From: Adineta ricciae
Taxonomy: Eukaryota; Rotifera; Eurotatoria; Adinetida; Adinetidae
Reading direction: 5' to 3'
Assembly: GCA_905250025.1 (NCBI GenBank)
Contig: CAJNOJ010000156.1
Coordinates: 1-64,000, forward strand
Length of the DNA stretch: 64,000 nt
This document shows, piece by piece, positions 10,573 through 22,885 of this stretch (its first letter is position 1; every line of letters starts with the position of its first letter). Both the position numbers and the translations under genes were made by a program. The notes under the pieces are model-generated. The model saw only the letters and a program-made list of their open reading frames with translations. It had not been told where the DNA came from and did no database searches.

Positions 10573-13328
10573 ATGTTTGCTACAACATCTTCTACAACAA
10601 CCACCACCACCACAACAACAACAACAAACAATAATAATATTCATCCATCGTCATATATCGTTGCGACGCCCACAACCGTCACTGCCACGACGAATGCTAC
10701 ACTTGAAACCACGACCACTAATGCTACGACACCGCAAACATTAAGTGATATCAAACTTATCTGCACTCAAAGAAAGAAGGTTTGTTCACTGACGTTTTTT
10801 CATACATGAAATACTGAGGAATCGTCAGATTCACATTCCATTGTTTCGAAACGACCGTTCTGATGTATGTAAGAAGAAAACCTGTAGGAAACAATACACA
10901 TATAGTGATAAAAATTGAAACAGATTGAAAGCATATGTATGATTTCTCCTGAAATTAAAATTCGGATAATGACGAGAACAAAAAATTCTGCGTGTTCTTT
11001 AAGATTATGCAATATCTATTGAAAAGCTTGAAAATTTCTTTGTTCTAGAAAACCAAACGTCATATTTGTTTAACATTTATCGAAAGTTGCCCAATAAAAT
11101 CTCCAACTGACCATCCATCCATTGAAGTGACACGAAAGGCAAATGCATCGTCTCCATATTCATCCTATCCATTAAATGACTGTATTTCCTTTGAATATTT
11201 CGATACAGTGAAAAATGATTTCCAGTCATATATCTATGCTTATTTCGAATCCTTCACCGTATCCATCTTATTTTCCGATGAAGACTTTGACAAAAAATCT
11301 CTCATTATCAAACATTTGGAATACATGTATCACAGTAAAACAGAAAAAACTTCAGAAATCAACAACAACGCACAAGATTCTTCGCAACCTCAACCAGGAC
11401 CATCCCAATCACAACAGCAAGCGCCGATCTTACCATGTCCGTCAACGACTGACCATATTCTTCATGCATTTGATGTCTGCCTTATTCCGTATGGCCCAAT
11501 TATAAACCGTGATCACCCTTTAAACGGTCAAGCGCGTCTTTATTTCACTACAACAGATCTCTATATCGCATCAATTGATTGTAATCGCGCTGACCTAAAA
11601 ACCACAATTGCAAATCAATGTCCATCGAAAGATAAAGCAATCCTATGTATTCCATATTTTACAATAAAAAACTATGGCAATCGTTCGAATATCTTTCTGA
11701 TTGAGTTAGGCAAATCCAATTATGGAAATGGGGAGATTCACATGAAATGTTATTCATCATCATTAGCGAGTACAATCCATTTATTAGTGAGTCCAGTGAT
11801 CGAAGAGCGACCATTGATTTTATCGTCAGCATTTCAAAATCAATTGTTAACACACAAACGCATCGAGAAATTGAAAACAATTCATCCACCTGTTCAATTG
11901 ACACAAGATACGACTAATCATCCAATCCTAGATCCACAATCACCATCTTTAGCCGTGCTCAAAAAGAAATCATTTGAAGAACCCGATGCCGATTCTCAGC
12001 AATTATCGTTAATAACTACAACACCAACAACAACTAATGAGCCGAAATCACGTCTAATTGTGGGTTTCTTTCGTACATTGACAAAAAATGTGTCACATCT
12101 ACGGCGATCGGCAACGTTTCATCACAACAATAGCAGTAATAGTACGAATCATCAACATAACGAACAACTCATATCGTCGGAGATTAACAATTTGCTACCG
12201 AAAAATAAATCAGTTGCATTTAATATTGATGAGAAGACGTTTCACAACGATCAGCATCAAATCATTCTACCTGAATCTCAGAAGAAGGCGGAATCAACAT
12301 CAACAGTATCATCAACAATGACAAAACAAACAAGTGAGACTATGTTAACATCAACATCGACATTGAACACTAATAAACAAGACTCAACCATGGGCACATA
12401 TATTGATATGGGACCGACAGTTCCAAAAATCGATCAAAATCAAGAGGAAGATATCAAAGATGAAGTAATCATCAAAGAAACAACAGCAACGGCAGATATT
12501 GGTGTCAATAGTATGTAGAGCTTTTATTAGAGTAGATCAAAACTTCCCATTGATCACGTCATTTCAGCGACAATCAGTTTATCACCTTGCGTTCGTTCAG
12601 CAATCATCGTTGGTAATTCGGTTCATTTGATTGCTGATGGTATGCTACTTGATCTTGATCAAACGGTAATATTCATTGGATTTTTTTTCTGTTTTAGAAA
12701 AATCTCTCTTTCCTATTGGTCAACGTTCATTCACATCTCCTGCTAGTGTCATGCAACCATTCAAAACCCAACTGAATGGTCCATCATTGAGTAATCCTTA
12801 TGGTAATTATTATCTTCATCTTTCTGCAAAAGTCCGATTGTACAACTGTCAAATATTTCGTTTAGGTACATCAGCAGACTTGGTTACGTCTTCACCCAAC
12901 AGTTTCAAGTATGTTTTCTACCAAATCAATTTTTCGTTCTGATTGAATTCTGCTTTTTTTAGCTCGATCCCTCAAGCAAATTCCGTTTCCAATTCGCAAC
13001 AATCCCTGCTTCTTTCGTATGGTATAGTTACATTTAACAAGAATGATCTAATAACAAATGAACAAACTGAACGTGCAACTAGTCCACCGTTAGATGGCTC
13101 TACACTCGAGCGTCGCCTCAATTCCGATCTTAGTCTGATGTCTATGCCTCAGCAACAGCAAGGACAACAGCAAAATTCTATTGTTCATCCTTTAGATAAC
13201 GTTTTGTCTGCATCTAGCACGCAAATCTTCCGTAATCTATCGGTGTCAGCAAATAACATTGGTGATACAACATCCGGTTCCATTCGAACTCCTCACGGTT
13301 CAATTATATTCTTCGATGAAAATCTTAC
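10573..13328 (+). CDS. PTB-domain (DOK/IRS-type) adaptor-like protein, broken at an N
   Basis: Exons 10573-10779, 11049-12510, 12568-12639, 12698-12802, 12866-12908 and 12963-13328 are in phase (about 750 codons); exon 3's donor could instead lie near 12612. The N-terminus is a polythreonine tract, then a divergent PH-like region (about 57-165). A PTB domain of the IRS/DOK type spans about 210-320 (FDVCLIPYG, LYFTTTDLYIAS, ILCIPYFTIKNYG, and a final helix with LLVSP). The rest is low-complexity Ser/Thr/Gln. PTB domains of this class bind NPxY phosphotyrosine motifs on receptors. The frame ends at the ambiguous base at 13329, so the C-terminus is uncertain; see the fragment at 13331. Confidence 0.65.
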
Positions 13329-13329
13329 N
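13329..13329. other. single ambiguous base N
   Basis: One N in the middle of a coding exon. The open frame differs on its two sides: frame of 12963-13328 on the left, ubiquitin-like frame on the right. It may mark a collapsed gap or an indel. Confidence 0.9.
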
Positions 13330-13330
13330 T

Positions 13331-13504
13331 CCATCAGTAGCAGATCTCCAGCAACAAATCGAACGACAATTTCATATCCCAATAAAAAATCAACGCATTT
13401 TATTCAAAGGACAAGATCTACATGAGAATCAACAGGGTAAATTGAGACGATATGGTATTACCAATGCTTGTGCGATTCGTGTAGTTGGACATAAAGAGTT
13501 ATGA
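13331..13504 (+). CDS. C-terminal ubiquitin-like domain fragment
   Basis: A 57-residue open frame begins directly after the N. It reads as the second half of a ubiquitin-like fold: PSVADLQQQIERQF (helix), NQRILFKGQDL (the LIFxGK strand), and RRYGITNACAIRVVG (last strand), closest in feel to the BAG1-type domain. There is no di-glycine end, so it is not a conjugated modifier. It may be the C-terminus of the PTB gene at 10573, whose last residues before the N (GSIIFFDENL) could form the first strand. It may equally belong to another gene whose start is lost in a gap. Confidence 0.6.
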   Translation, partial: PSVADLQQQIERQFHIPIKNQRILFKGQDLHENQQGKLRRYGITNACAIRVVGHKEL

Positions 13505-14163
13505 AGATGATTGATAAACAGTTTGTCGGTTTTTTTTGTGATATTTACAAAGGGGAATACGAATAAAAACAATAACCTTGACGAACTAATTAGAAAAGCG
13601 AACGTGCGATAGATATATTAAGTAAATAGATTTATCACTCTCTTATTTCGTTGTCTAGAAAAGATAATGAAAATCTGAAGAAACAGAAAAAACAACAACA
13701 ATAACAATACCACCTTGCTCATCTATCTCAATATTTGTTCCTCAAAATAGATGCGAATAACTTCAACGACGTAACTTGAGTTCTACACGATAGGTTATCT
13801 TTTATCGAAGTTTTCTATTCTAGTTGACATTTCGAGACTATTCTCAGAACAAATCGAGCAAAACTTCACAATCATGACCGATGCTTTCTCCTGTTCTGTT
13901 CCCTCTTCATACACTATTTGCACTTTCTTCCTTTTTTTCCTGCATACGCGTCGAGTCACATGCTCGTTGTGATGCAGATAAATATGAGTGTGTTTTTTCT
14001 TCGTTATTAAAAATATACGCAGGTGTTGTCATATCAGCAATGACAAATCATCTTTAACCATATCTTAGGCCAAATCGGGACAGATAAATTCAACCGTAGT
14101 GCACCGTTTTGCTCTTATTCTATTCTATTAAATTGTTTCAACACATTCGCATTTACCTTTACC
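13505..14163. other. intergenic region before legumain
   Basis: 659 bp, AT-rich with pyrimidine tracts. No gene or repeat recognised; it must contain the legumain promoter and the 3' end of the upstream gene. Confidence 0.5.
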
Positions 14164-16062
14164 ATGCAACGACAACTTGTTTTTCTCGTTGCCAGTATTG
14201 TTCTTTTCGGTATTAGTTACACATCAGCGGCTAATTGGGCTGTGCTAGTGGCCGGTTCAAATGGCTGGTACAACTACCGTCATCAATCTGATGTTTGCCA
14301 CGCTTATCAAATCTTACACAAAAATGGCATTCCCGATTCTAACATCATTGTTATGATGTATGATGACTTAGCTAAAAATTCTCAGTATGTTAATGTGTAG
14401 AAAGGTTCAGTTCTTTTTTCGAATATTTAGTTTTATTATTTGAAGAAATCCAACGAAAGGTATTATCATCAATCATCCGAATGGACAAGATGTTTATCAT
14501 GGTGTCCCACATGATTATACTGGCAAAGTATGTTAGTAGATTGAGTATGTTCTAAAGAATATGCAGTCTTGTTTGTGTACGTACAGGATGTTACACCAAA
14601 AAATTTCATCAATGTTCTATTAGGAAACAAAGAAGCTATGAAAGGTATTGGTAGTGGCAAAGTTCTGGAAAGGTAAAAGAAACCTTGAAAAAATTGAGAA
14701 TGTATTTAAAAAAAAAACCTGCCTTCTTTTCAGTGGCCCTGATGATAATGTCTTTATCTACTATACCGATCATGGTGCTGTTGGTAAGAGAAGTCTTTTG
14801 GTTTCGAACGCATACTATTATTTTCGTTCTAGGATTGGTCGCTTTTCCCACCGGCGTTGTAAGTTTATATTCGATTTTCTCTGCTGAGAATTCGACAATT
14901 TCGACTTTGATAAATATTTCTAGCTCTATGCCACGGATTTAAATACAACTATCACCAAAATGCACGCCCAGAAGAAATACAAAGAAGTTTGTAGATCATA
15001 TCTTTTCTCAGTCTCAATCAAATTCAGCTTTTTACTCTAGATGGTCATCTATATTGAAGCATGCGAATCTGGTTCAATGCTTGAAAACATTCTTGCTGAT
15101 AATATCAAAATCTATGGAACGACTGCATCTAATGCCGAAGAATCATCCTATGCTTGTTACTATGATGCCAAACGACAGACATATTTAGGTGATGTTTACT
15201 CGGTCGTCTGGATGGAAGATTCCGATGTTGAAGATCTTAACAAAGAAACCTTATTTCAACAATTCACAGTTACAAAACAAAAGACTAATACCAGCCATGT
15301 CATGCAATATGGTGACCTTGTAAGTAGAGCAAACAGCCGCAAGAAAGTATCTCAGTGTCTTGACTTTTTCCTTTTAGTCTCTCGGCAAAGCCGATACTGT
15401 TGGCGAATTTCAAGGTGAAAAGAGCAACTCAGTTAAACCTAGCCGTAATATCTTGAAAGATCGTTACAATGAATTGCTCCGTGTAAGTTCTATTCAAATC
15501 TGCATGAAAACGAACGAATTCCCTGTCTCTGAAACATCGTTTAGCGTGATGCTGTCCCAACTGAAGATGTTCGTATTTCAATCGTTTCACGCCGTTTAGC
15601 AGCAGCTGATGAAAATTCAGTCGAAAAATCCAATCTAGAACGTGAACTAATTCAACTACTCAACGTATGTGATCAGAAAATATTGATATTCACTATGTTA
15701 ATATTCGCTTTAGGATCGTGCTACCATCGCCACACGTATTCAACAAATTGCATCGACAGCGCTATCAATGAACCGTGGTGATTACCTCGAAATGGTTACA
15801 ACCAAACGTATGCGACTCACTCAACATGCCTGTTACAAATCAGTAACTCAACGCATTCAGAAGAAATGCTTCGATCTTCCAGTATGTTGTTCATCAGAAA
15901 GTCTACATCTCATTCGAGTAACTTCTTTTGCTAATTTAGAATGAATTCGTCTTGAACAAACTCTACATTATGGCTAACTTATGTGAAGTCGGCCTATATG
16001 ACTTTACCATTAATCAAGCCGTTGACCAAGTTTGTCAAGAACGTCTCGATTTCGTCTATTAA
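14164..16062 (+). CDS. LGMN: legumain (asparaginyl endopeptidase, peptidase C13), 440 aa
   Basis: Eleven exons (14164-14384, 14446-14527, 14587-14672, 14734-14783, 14833-14858, 14924-14986, 15041-15319, 15378-15482, 15545-15664, 15714-15881, 15940-16062) join in phase. Residues 1-22 are a signal peptide. The catalytic domain shows the caspase-like dyad: His in YYTDHG and Cys in [10 protein letters not shown]. Flanking blocks ([33 protein letters not shown]) are strongly conserved with animal legumains. The C-terminal prodomain carries the usual spaced cysteines (HACY, KKCF, NLCE, QVCQ). It should be a lysosomal cysteine protease cutting after Asn (and Asp at low pH), autoactivated by removal of the prodomain. 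Length is typical of the family, and nothing is broken. Confidence 0.95.
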
Positions 16063-16350
16063 ACGACAATAAAAAACGCAAAGATGGAGAGAAAAAAGTT
16101 TACATGTGGCCATCGATGTCTTTCATTGCTTTTTTAATTCGTTTTTTTTATTCTTTGACTCTCTCTAAATAAATATTCTACCATCAACAACATGTTCACA
16201 CGAACGCACATAGCTCGTAATTGTGAAGATTTTTCATCTTTCCTTTCCTTTCTCGCGTACTTTTTTCTCTTACTTTTAAGTGCTGATAAGAGTAACAGCG
16301 GCAGTAGTAGAAGGGACAACAATAGAAACAAACAACATTTTCCACCTTCA

Positions 16351-17646
16351 ATGCACGTACATCGGTCGATGACGAATACAGATACTAATAAATTCTATTT
16401 CGATCGTAAGAACTACTTCGTACGATTCATTCCACATGGCAATGAAACGGCACAGACACCCAGCAGTCAAATCAATAAAAATATCAGCCATGCATTAGAA
16501 TACTTTGTTGCGGATCTGAGACGTGATCGAAATAAAACAATAGAACGATTTCTCAGCGAAGAAACTCTCGACAACATTTTTAGCTCAATAGCACAACTAT
16601 TATTGAATGAAGATAATCGGTAAGAATATATCACGCTCACCTTACGAATACGCATTTCTCTTTTCTAGAATTTGTGGCAACAGCGCTTATATAATTGGTA
16701 GTGCAGTCGAATTTGAATCCGGATTAAAACGCTTCCTAACTATATTTTCACAAGATCGTACAGAAAATACGGTGGATATCATCCAAACACTAAGCAATTT
16801 ATTATCACATTCGGATTCGGAATGTGCAATGAACGCAGCGGGTATACTTGGTACTATAGTATGTAGGTTTCTCATTTAAAATTTGTAACAGTTTACAAAA
16901 AAAAAACAATCATAAAACTCACACCACCAGAAATTTTCTTTCTGAATGACAAGAAAAGCAAATAAGAAAAGGAAAAGAACGCAACACGTTGCCTCGATGA
17001 GTCGATTCTAAAACTGTTACAAGATTTCTTTGTAAGACTTCTCATATTCAATTACATTGTATTTTCTTTCAAAGTGCGGCTCAAAAGAAGGACGGAATCT
17101 AATCTTAAATCATGCCTGTATATCACAAATGATCACCAATACATCGTCACTATTATCTTCTGAAAACTCATGGATTGCTAGTAACGCTGCATTAGTCTTG
17201 GCTAGGTAGATATGCATGACATTTATAGTAACTGAGTGATGCTGTACCATTCTAGACTCACTGTTGAAGAACTTGGCTCTCAAGCAATATTAACGCATCC
17301 AAAACATCGACAGATTTTGAATGAGATGCTAGCTGCACTCGACGTGAGTTATCCGGGACGAGCAACCAATGCTGCGTTTGCAATAGGACGTTTGATCGAA
17401 GGAGATGAGGGAAAGAAAATCTTTGTAGCTGCTTGTGGACAATACAAAATTGTAAATGAAAAGTTTTCTTGAAAATATTATTGTTAACCGATTGCTTTAG
17501 TTTGACGCGCTGTTATTGATGATGGAAGTGAATGAAGAAAAAGGTGTAAATAAGAACGCTTGTTATGCCTTAAGTTGTATATGTACAACGCCATTTGGTT
17601 TTCAATTGTGTCTTCAATATAGCGATACTTTCCATCGGATTCTGCT
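16351..17646 (+). CDS. armadillo-repeat protein, 3' end lost at an N
   Basis: Exons 16351-16619, 16669-16858, 16978-17031, 17075-17205, 17256-17451 and 17501-17646 are in phase. Repeating helical units typical of ARM repeats are visible: CAMNAAGILGTI, NSWIASNAALVLARL, RATNAAFAIGRLI, KNACYALSCICTTPFG. The short 54-nt exon at 16978 supplies a further helix (CLDESILKLLQDFF). The frame can be extended upstream to 16192, but that part reads like an intron, so I start at 16351. The product stops at the ambiguous base at 17647. ARM proteins of this kind are scaffolds; no specific orthologue was recognised. It may be the N-terminal part of the same gene as the FN3 fragment downstream. Confidence 0.6.
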
Positions 17647-17647
17647 N
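17647..17647. other. single ambiguous base N
   Basis: One N inside coding sequence. Upstream are ARM repeats; immediately downstream, in a different frame, is the second half of an FN3 domain whose first strands are missing. This is best read as a collapsed assembly gap. Confidence 0.9.
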
Positions 17648-18602
17648 GTCTCACTCGCTACGAATTATTTTGTAATCGACGATGTATATATTCCGGTACA
17701 GCTCAAGAACATCGTGCAACAATGCTCAAATCAGATACAGAATATACTATGGAAGTAGCGGCCGTCACTAATGAAGGTCGATTTCGCAGCAAACCAGCAA
17801 AAATTCGAACTTTGAAAGATGAATGTAAGTGTTTGACGAAGATTTCCTGTCTTTCACAGAACAGTGTTGATTCATTGGTTAACTAATCTTTAGTTAATAA
17901 TGCACATCGATATTCACTTTATGAACCACTATCTCAAAGTCCGCCCCGAGTGAAACGTACTGAAACAGTCAGTTCTTTGTATTCCTCAGCGACGAATCTT
18001 AGTTCATCAAGAGCGTCAATGTCTTCTGTTGGACGACGTTTATTTCGAGAAGGTAAAGATTGTTCATTTCTAATCATTTTAAAGCTAGCCTTCGCGTACA
18101 TTTAGGAACACATGCAAGTCGAAATGTCGATATGAGTACTACCGTTCCCATCCAACTCGCAGTAAATTGCCAATTTTCATGCCGCCATACAGGCATACAT
18201 ATCAACTTCTTTCATTTTCTTTAGTCAGGCAATCTTAGCAACAGTCGCACCTTACCAGCATTAACACGAAGTCTTCAACCTCGTGCGCCCGAATCTATTA
18301 GAAGACGTGATGTGCAACGGTATCGAACTGAGCCCATTTCGATAAATCAACTTCAACCTCAAACGAAGTTCATATCCGCTTCTATGATTGAACCTATTCT
18401 TGAAATCGACCATAAACCTCAAGTGAGATGGGCATCGCCAGTTCGACAATCCATCCCACAAACAACAGCTTTTCGACTTTCAGCAACGGACAAATCAACA
18501 TTGAGTATGCGCGATGCACAACGTGCAGACCGATCTGTATCAGTTTCATTGCCAGATTTGCCATCGAATGTACCACGAACTCAATCAGTCAGTCACACAT
18601 AA
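17648..18602 (+). CDS. FN3-domain protein, 5' end missing
   Basis: Exons 17648-17824 (partial), 17894-18052, 18106-18161 and 18225-18602 are in phase, with frame starting at CTC in LTRYELFC. The first exon encodes the C-terminal strands of a fibronectin type III domain: the conserved LKSDTEYTMEVAAVTNEGRF motif followed by SKPAKIRTL. The remaining 200 residues are disordered, rich in Ser, Arg and Pro (SLYSSATNLSSSRASMSSVG). The first half of the FN3 fold is absent, so sequence must be missing at 17647. Whether it continues the armadillo protein or is a separate gene cannot be decided here. Confidence 0.6.
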
Positions 18603-18865
18603 AGAGGTTTTGCTTGCCTGTGCAACGTTGCCTTTTCTTTTGTCTATTCTTCGTTGGTCCGTGAGGAAGAAAAAATAAAGGACGGATAGTGTTATCATTT
18701 TCTCAAGAGTCACTTTTTTCTAATTCTCTATATCATCACCATCATTTGAATAAAAAAAAAGAAAAAGCAGAGATAAAGACAGTGTCATCAAGTGAGTCAA
18801 CATCTTTGTAGTTTATCCGATAGCTATTCATATTTGAAAAGACTCTCATTTTCTCTTTCGTAATT

Positions 18866-21800
18866 ATGACATCGAATGGCTGGTTCAAGAAAATAAAAGA
18901 TCAAGCACAAACCGTACAAGGCTCCGCGAAGAAAAGCCTGGTAAAATTCACTGATTCACTTGACAAGAAACTCAAAGAAGCTCAAGATGATTTAGAAAAG
19001 TGCATAGATTTATTTCTTCTTGATCTCAATCAGATTTGATGTTTTATGTTTTGAAGGCAACGTCTCAAAGCTGAATCGACGAGATTAGAAGCTGTTCAGC
19101 AAAATATCTGGCGACCTTCCGTAGAAAATCCAGATGGTGCAATTCTAACAGTTACAAAGCCAGTACCACCCGGTTAGTTTCTGATTTACGACGCACATTA
19201 ATATGTGTTTGTAAACATATTTACTTAGCATTACCCGCTATCCCAGCACTACCAGAAATTCCGTCGATACCTAGCCCAACTTCTGAACCTTTAACGATAC
19301 CTCATACGAAAGGAAGACGACGTAGTTCAAGAAAAAATGGTTAGATACGTACTGCACACATTGTAAATTGATCAATTTATTTTGATTCCTAGGTACAGTC
19401 TTTGGTTCATCTTCGACTCTCGATGCCGATAATGAATCAAGTCGTGAACCTAAGATTCATTTCGACGAACTGAAAAGTAATGAGAAACATGCTAAACTGC
19501 CTGAGAACACGATTATCACCGAGCAAATTAATCGCGAACAAGTCATCGCATGTCTACATGAGCTATTGGATGTAATAGCAAGTGTTCATGAACTTGTTGA
19601 GAATGCTGTAACCATCGATACATCGGAAAAAGACAAACTTCAACTAGCACAAGATTTAGTCGATCATTACGACATTGTTACAAGTAGATCCAATGACGAG
19701 ATTATTGAGCAGAATGAACTTTTAGATGAATCCGAAGACCAGAAAAATATCAATGAAGACGCCAGCGATGACAATCATCCGTCAGTTGAACTACCGAAAG
19801 AAGAAGAACTGCAGACGCTAGACTCTATCCCAACAGAAGATGGCACTCCAATTGCACAATTGGACTTTGAAACTGTTCAAAAAGAAACAGTCGTGTCTAT
19901 TACAACGGTTGACGATCCGAAAAATGCATTAAATGAAACGCAATCTCATGTTGAAGACGATGATGAAAACAAAACCAGTGATGAACCATCAGCTCTCACC
20001 ACTAATAACGACATTTTGGCGACATCCAGTAATGTTGATGATGAACAATCATCACAGTGTACACATGTGGATACGGACCCAATCGAAGATGAATTATCCA
20101 CATCAACAGATAATACAGAAGATATTTCCAAAACACCGCACAATGAACTGGAGGATTCATTTGAAAAAATATCGTCTTCTCAGTCAATCACCCAGCAGTC
20201 AACGGAAGAAATTTTACAGAAATCTACTAGTTTAGCTGAACTGCGTATGTTTCTCGCTAAAATCGACAACGATTCAGACGCCGATGTAGAGCTCATATCG
20301 ACCCAATATCAAACAACATCGACCGACGAAGTTGATAGTAACTGTTGTGAAATAAATGACGATATATCTTATTCAGACGATGCCACCCACACATCAGTTT
20401 GTTCAAATTCGCCTTCAATTCCTTCATTGGACTATGTTACCACGGATTCAGTAAGTGACGATGTATTTGTGGACGGAATGGGCGATCAAAGAACTTCCAC
20501 AATTACAAGCGAAGAAAAAGTAATAGAAAGGATGTGTTTTCCATTGGCTTCTTCTCATTCACTTCCATCGGGCATAAAAATCTCTTCCATGACTTGTTCG
20601 TCAACGTATATTTACGTGTGCACGAATAATCAGAAAATTTTCTACGCTAAAATCGCTAACGATTCTGATCTTGGCTCTCAATTACAATGGCAGCAGCACT
20701 CTGACTTCGCTGAACAACTTGCTGTTAGTGTCAGCAATCGAACTGTATGGCGTCTATATAACAAACGTCTCTATTCATCGATCGATGCCGTCAGATTTCC
20801 CCCAATAGGTTCTCGATGGAACGAAATCAAGCTAGATTCGATATTGTTAAGTATGTCAATCAACGATCAATGTGGCTGGTAAGATGACAGATCTACTCCA
20901 AAGCGGTTTCTTAGAAATGCGTACTTTTGTAAAATTATAGGTATATCAAGAAAGGTGGCTCACTCTGGTTTATTCGAACAACAAATAATGACAAGCAACA
21001 AACATTGAATGTTCCATGTCCGTTCAATTTGATAGGTGTCTTTTGCTTTGCTGAGAAGGTGGGTGTAACAGCATCCACCGGAGAAATTATGATACGTGTT
21101 GGATGCACCAATGATTGTCCTGAAGGTGACGGATGGATTTTTATTGATCATAAGTATGAGAAAGTAAATAAAATGAGCAATAGTTTAGTTCTGGTGGTTT
21201 TCTTGCAGTTTTGGCCCAATTGATGACTTCGTGTTATTGCCAAATACGGATACAATTTTCATTGTGGATAAACAGCATCGTCTATGGCTACAACAATGTT
21301 TGCCGGATCAAGGCTCTTTCGAAGTCTTACGTGGTGATGATGATGATTGGAGTGCACATCATCGGCGACATGTAGCTGGTGTCAATTCAAGCCTAATATG
21401 TTTAACTGATCGTGAAGAAAAACTGCATATTTTCTCGAATTTTCTGACTGGTAGGAAATATTCAGGATAATAATTCTTTTCTACTATGATGTAATTCAAG
21501 GTATTCAATGGAGATTGATTCAGAAGACAACTCGTTTCCAACGTTTAATCGGTGTATTTTCCAATGAAAGTTTGTATTTATTTTTAACAATTATATTTCT
21601 GTGAAACGGTTTCTTTTTTGTAGACCATGTGTGGGCATTGAATACTGATCGAATGATCTGCACATCGAATCATCAAACACTTGAAAAGCCGCGACAGTGT
21701 CAATACATAACCCATGCCACATTCGTTCCAAATAACTTCTCGGAAAGTAAGCATTACGTGTTTACTGTCTGTATATACTACGTAATTCATTAGACACTGT

Positions 21801-22680
21801 CCTCTGGTCGTTGGACGAATCTTGTAATATTTATGTTCGGCCGAACATCGAAATTAATACTCAATGGGAACAGTTAAATCAAAGTCAATTCGGTTGGTAG
21901 AAGAAAGATTTTCTTTCCTCTTCACGGTAGATTCGTTTTTTTTTTTAATATTTAGAATGGAGTCGAAGGTTGGTACATATGGTTTGTAATCATGCAGGTG
22001 TATGGGCTGTTGATGATCAAGGATTAATTCACTTCCGTCATGGGCATATTTCTGCAAGTGAAAACATGGGTGACAGTGAATTGTCATTGTTGCCACCTGC
22101 TTGGATCACAATTCCTGGAGAAGCAAAACGACATCGATATTTTTCACAAGTTTTCTGTGGACCAGCAGATTGGATGGTAATAGATGATCATAATAACTGT
22201 TTCTGTATTTCGAAATTGATGTTTTTCTCTTAGGTTTATGCAACTGATAATAAACAAACTGTTTATGCTCGACTTGGTGTCAATGAACAAAATCGTGTTG
22301 GAACATCATGGAAGCCGATCGAAGGTAACGAAGCTAGCTGCATATGGCAATGAATTTCAGTAACATTCTTCCTCTTTATCAATAGATTGCTCAGCTCTTG
22401 AGCTAGCAGTTAGTGAGCGCACACTGTGGCTATTGACAAGCTGTGGAGAAATTCAATGTCGAGAAAATATTTCTCTAACAAATCCTGTTGGGACACGATC
22501 GATAACGTTACCGGGTCATTTTCTTTCTTTGACTGGTTCGTATTTTCAAACGAGAATCAAATGCATTCTTCATGTTTTTCTTTTCTTTTAGTCTCGACAG
22601 ACGACAGTCAAGTTTGGGCATTAGATTCTGCACGTAACCTACTGAGACTTGATTACTTAACTGTTTTATTTGAAAAATAA
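18866..22680 (+). CDS. tectonin beta-propeller repeat protein (TECPR-like), 1047 aa
   Basis: Thirteen exons (18866-18999, 19057-19172, 19229-19339, 19393-20878, 20941-21153, 21209-21450, 21501-21569, 21624-21746, 21794-21892, 21956-22176, 22234-22324, 22386-22535, 22592-22680), all phased. The N-terminus is an amphipathic helix (WFKKIKDQAQTVQ), then a proline-rich linker and a long acidic Ser/Thr/Asp-rich region (about 180-490). From about 505 to the end, beta-strand repeats of the tectonin type recur: VWRLYNKRLYSS, HRLWLQQC, HVWALNTD, GVWAVDDQGLIHF, RTLWLLTSCGEI, QVWALDSARNLLRL. TECPR proteins act in autophagosome-lysosome fusion and membrane trafficking; whether this is TECPR1, TECPR2 or a separate family is not clear, and no dysferlin or PH domain is visible. 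Confidence 0.8.
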
Positions 22681-22885
22681 AAATGTTCAGTTCGTTATTT
22701 TCTTTCACTCGTTAAGTTATATAAAAGTATTCAAATGATGGATATATGGAAGACATCAACTGTTCGATTTCCTATGAACGAAGCCATGGAAATCTCTCGA
22801 GTTTCGACGAATCAGGAAAAACGTAACTAAAACGAATTGTTCCGAAGAGAATATATGACAATAAAGCAAAATAAGAAAACGAATT

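Noticed and set aside
12963-13425. Continuing the PTB-gene frame through the N to 13425
   Set aside because: Right of the N the other frame encodes a convincing ubiquitin-like domain; the continued frame is its shadow.
16192-16350. N-terminal extension of the armadillo protein
   Set aside because: The added residues are a hydrophobic/serine run encoded by T-rich intron-like sequence ending in an acceptor; not protein-like.
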